This document shows, one piece after another, positions 16,774 through 25,179 of a stretch of DNA of 64,000 nt. The notes beneath the pieces were generated by a model, which was given only the letters and a program-made list of their open reading frames with translations, did not search any database and was not told the DNA's origin. The first letter of the stretch is position 1. Each line of letters opens with the position of its first letter. The DNA is from Cytophagales bacterium (GTDB lineage Bacteria > Bacteroidota > Bacteroidia > Cytophagales > Spirosomataceae). The stretch is taken from the NCBI GenBank assembly GCA_013298125.1, contig JAAFJP010000013.1, positions 62,001 to 126,000 on the forward strand, read 5' to 3'. The position numbers were made by a program, and so were the translations under genes.

Positions 16774-17205
16774 CTATTCCAAAACAATCTTCCCATCACG
16801 GTCAATATTGGTTCTACTATCAAAATGAAAATCATAAAAACCTGCGTCTCCTTCGTGTGCATCCACTTTTACGGAACTACGACCCATTTCTAAACCTTGA
16901 TTATCGTACGCCTTTGCCGAGACTCTACCTTTGAATCTTTTGGAGAAAATCAGATAAATACTCAACAGATTATCCGTTCCGACTTTATCATTTTTGAGCG
17001 TAACTTTTCCGTTGGTGATGCCTTTTTCGGATAATGATTCTGTGTAAGTTACGTTGATGGCACGGGCTTTTTTTACACCCGTTTCGATACCTTTGACCAT
17101 ATCGCCAGCCGTCTCGCCGATTTTTTCGGTTGAATTACTCAATCTATCGCAAGAAGAGAAGATTATTGATAAAGCTAATGTGCTGATTGTTAATGCTTTG
17201 TTCAT
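16774..17205 (-). CDS. Small lipoprotein, function unknown
   Basis: 143 residues from ATG 17205, chosen because it gives a proper lipoprotein signal (MNKALTISTLALSIIFSSC, Cys 19); an in-frame ATG at 17280 would add an unrelated leader. After the Cys comes a short helical part (STEKIGETAGDMVKGIETG) and then a beta-rich domain with KVTLKNDKVGTDNLLSIYLIF and a C-terminal FDSRTNIDRDGKIVLE. I do not recognise the family. Probably a small envelope protein. Confidence 0.7.
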   Translation of the reverse strand: MNKALTISTLALSIIFSSCDRLSNSTEKIGETAGDMVKGIETGVKKARAINVTYTESLSEKGITNGKVTLKNDKVGTDNLLSIYLIFSKRFKGRVSAKAYDNQGLEMGRSSVKVDAHEGDAGFYDFHFDSRTNIDRDGKIVLE

Positions 17206-17332
17206 GTTGTTAAAATTATTGATTCCTGACTCAAATTTAACGAAAATACTTGGATTCGTTGAGCAACATTTCATTTTCAAGAACTAACTTTTCGAGATTC
17301 GGGTTAATTATTTGATATAAACGAAAATGATT

Positions 17333-17490
17333 CTTCTGTGATATTTATACGGAATTACAAATTCAGTCATAAACAAAAAACCTCACCCCCAGCCCCTCTC
17401 CGATGGAGAGGGGAGAAAAAAGTGGTCGAATACTCCCCTCTCCATCGGAGAGGGGCTGGGGGTGAGGTTTTTGTTCTGTATAAATCACAG
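17333..17490. repeat. Nested palindrome, intergenic copy of the FUSC insert family
   Basis: Perfect 39-bp arms at 17376-17414 and 17434-17472 (CCTCACCCCCAGCCCCTC core), 19-nt spacer, inside weaker outer arms that contain TTCTGTGATATTTATAC and GTATAAATCACAGAA. It lies about 30 bp upstream of the ABC exporter start. The inner element is nearly the same as the one inside the FUSC coding region at 10.8 kb. Confidence 0.9.
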
Positions 17491-17518
17491 AAAAATCCCA
17501 AAAAACTAAATACCACCC

Positions 17519-19282
17519 ATGAAAGTACTTTTACGTTATCTTAAACAATACAAACTCACCGTCTTCGGAGCATTGGGTTTGGCTGCCATCAACCAGATTT
17601 TTTCCCTTCTTGACCCTTATATTTTTCGTAAAATAATTGACGATGTAGCTACGGTTTATCGTTCTGAAACGCACACAACTCACGATTTTTGGATGGCGAT
17701 TTTGCCACTTTCTGCGGCTTCGGTAGGTGTGGCTTTTGTGAGCCGAGTTGCCAAAAATTTTCAGGATTATTTTATCAACACCGTTACGCAACGAGTTGGT
17801 GCTCAGATATATGCGGATGGAATCAGTCACTCTTTGGAATTACCCTACGAAACTTTTGAAGACCAACGCTCAGGCGAAACTTTGGGGATTTTGCAGAAGG
17901 TGAGAACGGACGTGGAGAAACTAATTTTGGTAGGAATCAACATCCTTTTTCAATCGGGAATTGCCTTGATTTTTATTTCTACGTATGCCTTCACGGTGCA
18001 TTGGTCAATTTTGCCTTTGTTCTTGGCAACGGGACCACTGATTGCTTGGATTAGTTCGGTTCTGAGTAAGAAAATCAAAGTAATTCAAACCCAAATTGTG
18101 AAAGAATCTACGGGTTTGGCGGGTTCTACGACGGAATCTTTACGAAATATTGAGTTGGTAAAATCATTGGGTTTGGCAAAACAAGAAATCGCCCATTTGA
18201 ATTCTACGACTCAGAAAATCTTGAAATTAGAACTCAAAAAAGTAAAATACGTACGTTCGATGTCCTTTGTACAGGGTACGTGCGTAAACTTACTCAGAGC
18301 GATTTTGACCTTGGTTTTGATTTATTTGATTTATGAAGGAAAAATTACTTTTGGTGAATTTTATTCCCTAAATATTTACTCATTCTTCCTGTTTGGTCCA
18401 CTCCAAGAGATTGGGAATGTGGTAAATACTTACCGTGAAGCAGAGGTTTCTCTCCAAAATTTTGACAACATTTTCAAGATTCCTGTGGAAGTAAAACCCG
18501 AAAATCCATATCCAGTTATTAGCATTGATTCGCTTGAATTTCAGGCGGTTAAGTTCAAACACCAATCTGCCAATAAGGATGCTTTGCGGAATATTACCTT
18601 CAAAGCTCAACAAGGCGAAACCATTGCTTTTGTAGGTCCTTCGGGTTCTGGGAAATCAACTTTGGTAAAATTATTGGTGGGATTATACCGTCCGAAAGAA
18701 GGAAAGATTTTGTACAACGGGCATAATTTTGATGAAATAGATTTTGACCAATTGCGTGAAAGAATCGGTTTTGTTACCCAAGATACACAGTTATTTTCGG
18801 GTACAATTAGAGAAAATTTATTGTTCGTAAACCCAACGGCAACGGACGAACAATGTTTGGATGTATTGAGAAAAGCGGCTTGTCATACGCTTTTAGACCG
18901 TGCCGATAATGGTTTAGATACCGTCATTGGCGAAGGTGGCGTAAAAGTATCAGGAGGAGAAAAACAGCGTTTGAGTATCGCCAGAGCATTATTACGCAAT
19001 CCAAACCTCTTGGTTTTTGACGAAGCAACGTCTTCTTTGGACTCCTTAACGGAGGAAGAAATTTCGGAAACCATCAGGGACGTATCGGCAGGCACAACGC
19101 ACCTAACCATCGTGATTGCCCACCGCCTCAGCACCATCATGCACGCCACAAAGATTTTTGTTTTAGAAAAAGGAAAAATCGTAGAAAACGGCTCACACGA
19201 CGAACTCTTGGAACACAAAGGTTTGTACTATGCGATGTGGAGACAGCAGGTTGGGGAGAAGGATTTGTTGGAGGTAGAGTAG
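17519..19282 (+). CDS. ABC exporter, fused permease-ATPase (MsbA-like)
   Basis: 587-residue type I ABC half-transporter; two copies should form the working exporter. Residues 1-310 hold six membrane helices. The nucleotide-binding domain follows, with Walker A GPSGSGKST, Q-loop in FVTQDTQLFSG, signature VSGGEKQRLS, Walker B LLVFDEATSS and H-loop IVIAHRLST. These are complete and normal. The substrate is not known; relatives export lipids, peptides or drugs. It stands alone on the plus strand, preceded by a large palindrome that leaves little room for a normal promoter. Confidence 0.93.
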   Translation: MKVLLRYLKQYKLTVFGALGLAAINQIFSLLDPYIFRKIIDDVATVYRSETHTTHDFWMAILPLSAASVGVAFVSRVAKNFQDYFINTVTQRVGAQIYADGISHSLELPYETFEDQRSGETLGILQKVRTDVEKLILVGINILFQSGIALIFISTYAFTVHWSILPLFLATGPLIAWISSVLSKKIKVIQTQIVKESTGLAGSTTESLRNIELVKSLGLAKQEIAHLNSTTQKILKLELKKVKYVRSMSFVQGTCVNLLRAILTLVLIYLIYEGKITFGEFYSLNIYSFFLFGPLQEIGNVVNTYREAEVSLQNFDNIFKIPVEVKPENPYPVISIDSLEFQAVKFKHQSANKDALRNITFKAQQGETIAFVGPSGSGKSTLVKLLVGLYRPKEGKILYNGHNFDEIDFDQLRERIGFVTQDTQLFSGTIRENLLFVNPTATDEQCLDVLRKAACHTLLDRADNGLDTVIGEGGVKVSGGEKQRLSIARALLRNPNLLVFDEATSSLDSLTEEEISETIRDVSAGTTHLTIVIAHRLSTIMHATKIFVLEKGKIVENGSHDELLEHKGLYYAMWRQQVGEKDLLEVE

Positions 19283-19413
19283 ATGTAAGTTATTTTTATT
19301 TTTCCAATATAACACTGTATTATTGCAAGAAAGAACAGTATTAAAAGTGTAAAAAATAATATCAGTAAAATATCATTGACTTAGCTGTTCGTCTTATTAT
19401 TAATTTTAGCAAA

Positions 19414-21333
19414 ATGATAAAATCTATTCAATTTTCGAGTAACAGGAATTCAGAAATTTTAAACAATGTCATTATTGCTCCTCCATCCGCAGATAGGGGT
19501 TCAATTTCTGTTATTTGTGGCAAAAATCATTCAGGGAAAACCTATATTGTTGACAAATTGCAAAAATGTATTTTTAAACGAAATGAACAATTAGAAATTA
19601 ACCCAGATACTGCCATTTATAGAAATGATGTGGATAAAGTATATGTTGATTATTGTAGTAATCAACATCAAATTATCAAATCTGTTTTTGTACCACGTAT
19701 TAGTAAAATTACGGAATTAATACAGGGGGTTTCTGTCATTTCTAAAAATAATCATGTTAGTAGCGAAGAATTGAGGAAGCCAGAGAAATATTCCCAAGTT
19801 CAAATAAAAAATGGACTGGAGTTATTCTTCTATGAATGTATTAATTATCATTTTGATCAAACATCAAAAAAAATATTGAAAGATGAATGGTTTGGAGAAA
19901 ATAGTTTTGAATACAGAATCAATATATTAAACAAATTAGATACAAAATTTATTCACTCTACTCAAAGAAATAATCCAGTAATTAAGATTTTTGAAAAATT
20001 AACACAGGGTAGATTATATTTTGGAGTAAATCAACTTAACTCAAAAGAAAGAGGAAAAATCCCCGTTTTTGAGTTAAGTTTAGCATTTACTGAATCAAAT
20101 AATATTGGAATTGGGGCTTGGAGTGAAGGACAAAAAGTTCTTTTTTCAATTTTAGTATTGATTTATTATATAAAACCTGATGTACTAATTTTTGATGAAA
20201 TTGAGAATCATTTACATCCTGAATATATTTCATCATTAATGGAGTTCTTAAGAGAGAATGTTAAACAAACAATTATTACCAGTCATCATCCACATATTAT
20301 ATTTTCTAATCATGTTGATATTGTCAATTATTTAGAGTTATCTAAGTTGACAGAAGAACTACCAGATAAACTTTTAAAAAGCAATAAAGAAAATATAAGA
20401 CCATTAAAGCAAAAAAATATAATATTAAGTAAAAATTATAGTAAAATATTATCTGCCTATAAACTTTTTGATGCCTATGATAACCGATTATTGCGGTTTT
20501 CTTCATCAAGTATTAGTGATTTGAATGAGGTCTTAGTTGATACATTTACTTCACTTTTTAATTATGAAATTATTGCCCCAAATTCAAAAAATAAACCAGA
20601 TTTACAAGCACAAAAGTTATATGAAATATTTGAAAAAAGATTTCAAGAGAAGAGTTTAAAAGTTTTAGAATTTGGAGCGGGTGAAGGTAGATTACTTATA
20701 AATATTGATAAGATTTTAAAAACATTTGAAAAAAATAAGATTGAATGGTATCTCTATGAACCTTTTGAAGAACCAAGAATTAAATTACAGGCTAATTTAG
20801 CTAAACATAATTACAAATCTCTAATAAATATCTGTTCAGAAAGACCAAATGATAAATTTGATTTTATCGTCATACCAAATGTACTACATGAATTGACTCC
20901 TAATACAATTGCAAATATTTTATGGTATTGCACTAATTCATTGACAAAAGGTGGGAGTATTATAATTGTAGAATTATTTCCTTTACTTAAACCCGAAAAA
21001 TATGCCGTTCCACTAAGAAGCACTGAGTGGACAAAACTCGCAAGGCTATTAGGATTTAGGGCAGTTTCTAATCCTATTAATTTTAAAAATGCTATCCACG
21101 AAGCATATTTTACCCAGATTTCTATTCCAAGTGAAATGTTTATTTTAAATGAGGTACAAGTAGCTAATCAAATTCAAGACTTTTGGGAAGGTGAAATTTT
21201 ATCAGAAAGAATGTCAAGTTATGATGGGCATATTCAATTCGGAGATGTAGATGAAATACCTCTAAATTTGGGTAATCTATGCACGATTGCGAGTATAACA
21301 GCATATAGAAATAATGTTTGGGAAACCACATGA
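19414..21333 (+). CDS. ATPase (AAA_15/21, ABC-like) fused to a SAM methyltransferase
   Basis: 639-residue two-domain protein. N-terminal ATPase of the SMC/RecF-like superfamily: Walker A GKNHSGKT (36-43), ABC signature-like WSEGQ (236-240), Walker B PDVLIFDE (255-262) with ENHLHP after it, and an H-loop ITSHHPHII (288-296). Residues about 300-400 are a helical linker. From about 410 a class I methyltransferase begins: motif I VLEFGAGEGRLL (417-428), acidic LYEP (447-450), and motif IV-like FDFIVIPNVLHEL (482-494). I know no characterised protein with this arrangement. It is AT-rich compared with its neighbours, has no operon partner, and is followed by a palindrome block and a toxin-antitoxin pair. 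A role in defence is an inference only. Confidence 0.82.
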   Translation: MIKSIQFSSNRNSEILNNVIIAPPSADRGSISVICGKNHSGKTYIVDKLQKCIFKRNEQLEINPDTAIYRNDVDKVYVDYCSNQHQIIKSVFVPRISKITELIQGVSVISKNNHVSSEELRKPEKYSQVQIKNGLELFFYECINYHFDQTSKKILKDEWFGENSFEYRINILNKLDTKFIHSTQRNNPVIKIFEKLTQGRLYFGVNQLNSKERGKIPVFELSLAFTESNNIGIGAWSEGQKVLFSILVLIYYIKPDVLIFDEIENHLHPEYISSLMEFLRENVKQTIITSHHPHIIFSNHVDIVNYLELSKLTEELPDKLLKSNKENIRPLKQKNIILSKNYSKILSAYKLFDAYDNRLLRFSSSSISDLNEVLVDTFTSLFNYEIIAPNSKNKPDLQAQKLYEIFEKRFQEKSLKVLEFGAGEGRLLINIDKILKTFEKNKIEWYLYEPFEEPRIKLQANLAKHNYKSLINICSERPNDKFDFIVIPNVLHELTPNTIANILWYCTNSLTKGGSIIIVELFPLLKPEKYAVPLRSTEWTKLARLLGFRAVSNPINFKNAIHEAYFTQISIPSEMFILNEVQVANQIQDFWEGEILSERMSSYDGHIQFGDVDEIPLNLGNLCTIASITAYRNNVWETT

Positions 21334-21344
21334 TAATCAACGTT

Positions 21345-21396
21345 GTTTCGGATGTTTACATCTGAAACCTAAAACTGTTACGAATTTGTAATTCGT
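21345..21396. terminator. Two small hairpins after the ATPase-methyltransferase gene
   Basis: GTTTCGGATGT (21345-21355) / ACATCTGAAAC (21358-21368), with one G-T pair, then ACGAATT (21380-21386) / AATTCGT (21390-21396). They lie directly after the stop codon at 21331-21333. No T-run follows, so termination is uncertain. Confidence 0.45.
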
Positions 21397-21412
21397 CAAA
21401 CTAACTTTGCTT

Positions 21413-21645
21413 CCCTGTCATTGCAAGGCACGAAGCAATCTGTCAGCTTACGAGAAGAAAACGTCAAACTATTCCTCATCAATCCAACAGATTGCTTCGT
21501 GCCTCGCAATGACAGGGGTTGATATTTTTTTATTGGAGTTTCGTTAAACCAATCTATCAGCTTACGAGAAGAAAACGTCAAACAATTTCACATCAATCCA
21601 ACAGATTGGTTTAACGAAACTCCGATTCGTGCCTCGCAATGACAG
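21413..21645. repeat. Tandem composite palindromes with a shared core
   Basis: Copy A: 31-bp arms 21413-21443 / 21487-21517 (CCCTGTCATTGC and AGGCACGAAGCAATCTGT), one mismatch. Copy B: 21-bp perfect arms 21535-21555 / 21603-21623 (GGAGTTTCGTTAAACCAATC). Both copies share the same core (CAGCTTACGAGAAGAAAACG onward to ATCAATCCAACAGATTG). A further half of the copy A arm (CGTGCCTCGCAATGACAGGG) follows copy B. This 405-bp spacer holds no gene. Confidence 0.9.
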
Positions 21646-21738
21646 GGCTTAAAATAACGCTTGATGAAAAACAAAATTTATACTAACTTAGTGAAAGTAT
21701 AATCCAGCATAATTATGAAGTTTTAAAATATTTTTATC

Positions 21739-21972
21739 ATGGAAATTTTAGAGAAAAATAGAGTTATTGACTTTTTGAGTCACTCAGAAGATGAAAAATT
21801 GCTAAATGGTGTAAAAAGGTTTATTGAATTATATAATCCTAAACCCATGACTTGGGATGAATATGATTCAAAATTGGAGAAATCATCGAAAGCAATCAAT
21901 AATGGAGAAGTAACTAACCACAATCAAGTTTTAAATATTATTCAAGGATGGGCAACAAAATCGAAAAGATAA
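21739..21972 (+). CDS. Probable antitoxin of a RelE/ParE-type pair
   Basis: 77-residue acidic and polar protein, helical in appearance (MEILEKNRVIDFLSHSEDEK), with MTWDEYDSKLEKSSKAINNGE in the second half, a pattern common in antitoxins whose C-terminus wraps the toxin. It overlaps the next gene by 25 bp, the usual arrangement for antitoxin-toxin pairs. It would neutralise the toxin and probably repress the pair's promoter. No separate DNA-binding motif could be named. Confidence 0.75.
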   Translation: MEILEKNRVIDFLSHSEDEKLLNGVKRFIELYNPKPMTWDEYDSKLEKSSKAINNGEVTNHNQVLNIIQGWATKSKR

Positions 21973-22262
21973 TTTGGACAAACCCAGCCGTCGAAGATTT
22001 GAGCGAGATTTTCTTATTTTTAGAAATAACCATTAACATCGAAAAAGCGGAGGAAATTACAACTAAACTATATCAACGAGTTGATGACTTATTTGATTTT
22101 CCAGAGATGGGTACTATTGCGTATAATAGACACGGGATGAAATCTGAATATAAATACCTTGTTGAGAAACCCTACAAAATTTTATACAGCATTATGAATT
22201 CTATTGTTTACATTGAGGCTGTTTATGATACACGCCAAGATCCAATGAGGGTCTCTTTCTAA
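21948..22262 (+). CDS. RelE/ParE family toxin
   Basis: 104 residues with the RelE/ParE fold signature: IIWTNPAVEDLSEIFLFLE at the N-terminus, GTIAYNRHGMKSEYKYLVEKPYKILYSI in the centre and VYIEAVYDTRQDPMRV at the C-terminus, including the final Y-D-xRQ-P pattern of ParE-like members. Members either cut mRNA on the ribosome or poison gyrase; the R-Q-D-P ending leans toward ParE. It overlaps the upstream antitoxin gene. Confidence 0.85.
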   Translation: MGNKIEKIIWTNPAVEDLSEIFLFLEITINIEKAEEITTKLYQRVDDLFDFPEMGTIAYNRHGMKSEYKYLVEKPYKILYSIMNSIVYIEAVYDTRQDPMRVSF

Positions 22263-22367
22263 TTTTGTCTCCGTTGCTGGTAGCCATAAACCACAAATTT
22301 TAAGACCAAATCAAACAAATCAAGTGATTAATTGTATAAATTGTAGAATAATTTATACAATTAAAAC

Positions 22368-23294
22368 ATGGACTCCTTAGCTCAATTTCAAATCTCCACT
22401 GGCAAAATATTTGGATTGCTTTTTATAGCAACACTTCTGTACGGTATCTCCGAATTTATATATCTCAAATTCATCAAAAAAGTAGCAAAAACCAAGGAAT
22501 ATGGAACGACTTTTATTGCTGTAATCGTCTTGATTTTAGTAGCGGTTTTGGTTTCACAAACTTACGGCAGAATCAATACCGCCATTATTGGTGTTTGGGC
22601 GAGTAGATTTGCCCTTTTCCAAACGGATTTGTCTTGGTATTGGTGGATTTATGGATTGGTAGTTTACGAGTTTTTCTATTGGACTCAGCATTGGTTGGCT
22701 CATAAGGTACGGTTACTTTGGTGTATTCACTCTCCGCACCACGCCCCCGAATCCATGAATATGTTTGTGGGTTTCAATCATTCTTTTCTGGAAAGTATCT
22801 TTTATATGCCCTTTTTCTTAGGCTTTTTCCCCGCTGTTTTTGGAGTTCGTCCCGAGATTATTATTGTCGTCAATATCGTAGATGCTTTGTACGGCAGTTT
22901 CCTGCATATCTCTGACCACGTACTAAAAGGCAGACTCGGGTTCTTTGAAAAATTCTTACAAACTCCCACTTATCACCGTATTCACCACGCCCAAAATGTG
23001 GCTTATATGGATACAAATTATACTTCAATTACGCTTCTTTGGGACTATATTTTTAAAACTTTTCAGCCCTTAAAGTCTTCATTACCAATACAATACGGAA
23101 TTACGAGAGAAGTGAATACTGAAAAATTCGCAGACACTCATTTTGGAGAGTTTAGGCTACTTTGGAAAGATATTAAAAACGCTAAAACGTTCAAGGAAAA
23201 GTTACAATACATATTCATGCCCCCAGGTTGGACAAGTGAGGGGGAACTCCAAACAGCGAGTTATTTAAAACAGAAATTAGGTTACTATAAATAA
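22368..23294 (+). CDS. Sterol desaturase/fatty acid hydroxylase family protein
   Basis: 308-residue membrane protein of the di-iron hydroxylase superfamily (ERG3/FA_hydroxylase). The histidine clusters that bind the two irons are HWLAH, HSPHH and HRIHH, in the expected order, with several hydrophobic helices before and between them. Likely to hydroxylate or desaturate a lipid (sterol, carotenoid or fatty acyl group); the substrate is not known. It stands alone, after the toxin-antitoxin pair and before a palindrome-rich spacer. Confidence 0.88.
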   Translation: MDSLAQFQISTGKIFGLLFIATLLYGISEFIYLKFIKKVAKTKEYGTTFIAVIVLILVAVLVSQTYGRINTAIIGVWASRFALFQTDLSWYWWIYGLVVYEFFYWTQHWLAHKVRLLWCIHSPHHAPESMNMFVGFNHSFLESIFYMPFFLGFFPAVFGVRPEIIIVVNIVDALYGSFLHISDHVLKGRLGFFEKFLQTPTYHRIHHAQNVAYMDTNYTSITLLWDYIFKTFQPLKSSLPIQYGITREVNTEKFADTHFGEFRLLWKDIKNAKTFKEKLQYIFMPPGWTSEGELQTASYLKQKLGYYK

Positions 23295-23397
23295 TCTGTG
23301 CAAAATTATTCCGTCAGACCAGTCGTCGTCATTCAAAAGAACGATGACCGTAAAATGGATTGATTATTTAGCGTAAGAATTATTCTGTCTTTTTTTC

Positions 23398-23582
23398 AGG
23401 ACTTATGCAAAATGTAGTTTTAAGTCCATAAGTCTGTCATTTTGGTAACTTACATAAATTAAGCAAAGCCCCATCGGGGCGACAATTAAGTCGGGTAGCT
23501 GTCGCCCCGATGGAGCTTTGCATGATGGTTTTCTGTTATCTATCAAAGTTTCGTCCCGATAGGGCTTCATTGCGTAAGTCCT
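23398..23582. repeat. Nested REP-like palindromes
   Basis: Outer arms AGGACTTATGCAA (23398-23410) / TTGCGTAAGTCCT (23570-23582), one mismatch. Inner arms GCAAAGCCCCATCGGGGCGA (from 23463, to 23484) / 23500-23521, one mismatch. A third related piece (TCGTCCCGATAGGGC) lies at 23551-23565. The whole 355-bp spacer between the hydroxylase and PfkB genes has no gene. The GCCCCATCGGGGC motif is REP-like. Confidence 0.88.
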
Positions 23583-23649
23583 ATTTTTCACAGAATTCTG
23601 ATAAATTATTCCAAAACCGTTAAATCATCTTTACTAAAAAAGCAAAAAC

Positions 23650-24564
23650 CTAAACATCAAACCCTGCCAATTCCTTAAATTCAGCAACACGGGCAGTTAA
23701 TTCATCTTCTTTTAAATCCACCAAACGCTCCGTTCCGAATTTTTCTACACAGAAAGAAGCCATTGCCGAACCATAAACGATAGCACGTTTCATATTTTCA
23801 AAAGAAATATCGTCTGTTTTTGCTAAATAACCAATAAATCCTCCTACGAAGGTATCGCCAGCACCCGTTGGGTCAAAAACATCTTCCAAAGGCAAAGCTG
23901 GACAAAAGAACATTTTATCGTCTTGAAACAACAACGCACCGTGTTCTCCCTTTTTGATTATCAAGGTTTTAGGTCCCATTGCCATGATGGTTTTTGAGGC
24001 AGTTCTCAACGAATAATCTCCCGATAATTGGCGAGCTTCTTCGTCATTGATACACAAAACATCCACCATTTTCAAAACTGTCTTCAAATCGTCCATCGCA
24101 ATATCCATCCAGAAATTCATCGTATCCATTACTACTAATTTCGGGCGATTTGTCAAACGGTCAATTACCGTCTTTTGAACCGCTGGCGTAAGATTTCCCA
24201 ACATCAAATATTGACAATCTTGATATTCAGCGGGAACGATTGGGTCAAAAGTCCCTAATACGTTCAGTTCCGTAATTAAAGTATCACGAGAATTCATATT
24301 GTTGTGATAACGACCCGACCAAAAGAAAGATTTTTCACCTTTTTTGATTTGAAGACCTGTCGTATCAACGCCTTTATTTTGAAGGAGTTGGATATATTCT
24401 TGGGGAAAATCTTCACCCACAACCGCTACTAAATTAATAGGAGTTTTGAAATAAGATGCTGACAATGAGATAAATGTACCTGCACCACCAATGATTTTGT
24501 CTGTTTTTCCTCTGGGAGTTTCGATGGCATCAAAAGCCACAGAACCGATTGCTAATAAACTCAT
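23650..24564 (-). CDS. PfkB family carbohydrate/nucleoside kinase
   Basis: 304 residues, ribokinase/PfkB fold. The family signature and catalytic aspartate are in FDPTGAGDTFVGGFIGYL near residue 227; the N-terminal glycine motif is in KIIGGAGTFISLS near residue 23. It transfers phosphate from ATP to a sugar or nucleoside. The substrate is uncertain. Gene starts with MSLLAIGSVAFDAIETP. It is divergent from the acetyltransferase gene, with which it shares an upstream region of about 85 bp. Confidence 0.9.
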   Translation of the reverse strand: MSLLAIGSVAFDAIETPRGKTDKIIGGAGTFISLSASYFKTPINLVAVVGEDFPQEYIQLLQNKGVDTTGLQIKKGEKSFFWSGRYHNNMNSRDTLITELNVLGTFDPIVPAEYQDCQYLMLGNLTPAVQKTVIDRLTNRPKLVVMDTMNFWMDIAMDDLKTVLKMVDVLCINDEEARQLSGDYSLRTASKTIMAMGPKTLIIKKGEHGALLFQDDKMFFCPALPLEDVFDPTGAGDTFVGGFIGYLAKTDDISFENMKRAIVYGSAMASFCVEKFGTERLVDLKEDELTARVAEFKELAGFDV

Positions 24565-24624
24565 GGATTAAATTTGAAGAGTTGAAAATAAAATATTTTG
24601 CAAAGGTACGGAAATAAGATTATT

Positions 24625-24632
24625 TATATTTG
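24625..24632 (+). promoter_or_regulatory. Bacteroidota -7 promoter box for the acetyltransferase gene
   Basis: TATATTTG matches TAnnTTTG, 18 bp upstream of the ATG at 24651. A TTTG at 24597-24600 is a possible -33 element, at slightly long spacing. Confidence 0.5.
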
Positions 24633-24650
24633 CAAAAAAACAATAATACC

Positions 24651-25136
24651 ATGCACAGAAAAGCCACCCAAAACGACCTTCAATTCATCTACGACTTGTA
24701 TATGCACCCGCAAGTAAACCCTCATTTGCTTTATGAAATGATGGATATTGAGGCATTTAAGCCTATTTATGACGATTTATTAAAAGACGGAATCAAATAT
24801 ATTTTCATGGATGAAAACAGTTCACCCGTAGGAATGTTTAAATTATATCCCTTAAAACACCGTTGTACGCATATCTTTTATTTAGGAGGATTAGCCATTC
24901 ATCCTGATCTTGCAAGAAAAGGATTTGGCGTAAAAATGATGCAAGAAATCATCGATTTAGCCCAACAAAATGGTTGTAAAAGATTAGAACTAAGTGCTGG
25001 AACTGAAAATCATAGAGCCATTGAATTATACAAAAAAGTAGGCTTTGAGCCAGAGGGCGTTCTCCGAAAATATACTCATTTAAAGAGTCAGAGGCGTATC
25101 ATTGATGAATTATTGATGAGTTATCTCTTTGAATAG
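24651..25136 (+). CDS. GNAT family N-acetyltransferase
   Basis: 161 residues from ATG 24651 (MHRKATQNDLQFIYDLY); an in-frame TTG at 24630 lies inside the promoter box and is rejected. GNAT fold: the acetyl-CoA pyrophosphate loop is HPDLARKGFGVKMM, after the strand IFYLGGLAI; GCKRLELSAGTENHRAIELYKKVGFEPEG is the typical second half. The substrate is unknown (protein N-terminus, amino acid or antibiotic). It is followed at 43 bp by a flavin-binding-type protein gene. Confidence 0.88.
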   Translation: MHRKATQNDLQFIYDLYMHPQVNPHLLYEMMDIEAFKPIYDDLLKDGIKYIFMDENSSPVGMFKLYPLKHRCTHIFYLGGLAIHPDLARKGFGVKMMQEIIDLAQQNGCKRLELSAGTENHRAIELYKKVGFEPEGVLRKYTHLKSQRRIIDELLMSYLFE

Positions 25137-25179
25137 TTCTTCTAAAATAGCATCCTATTTTTCAAATTTATACCCAAAA

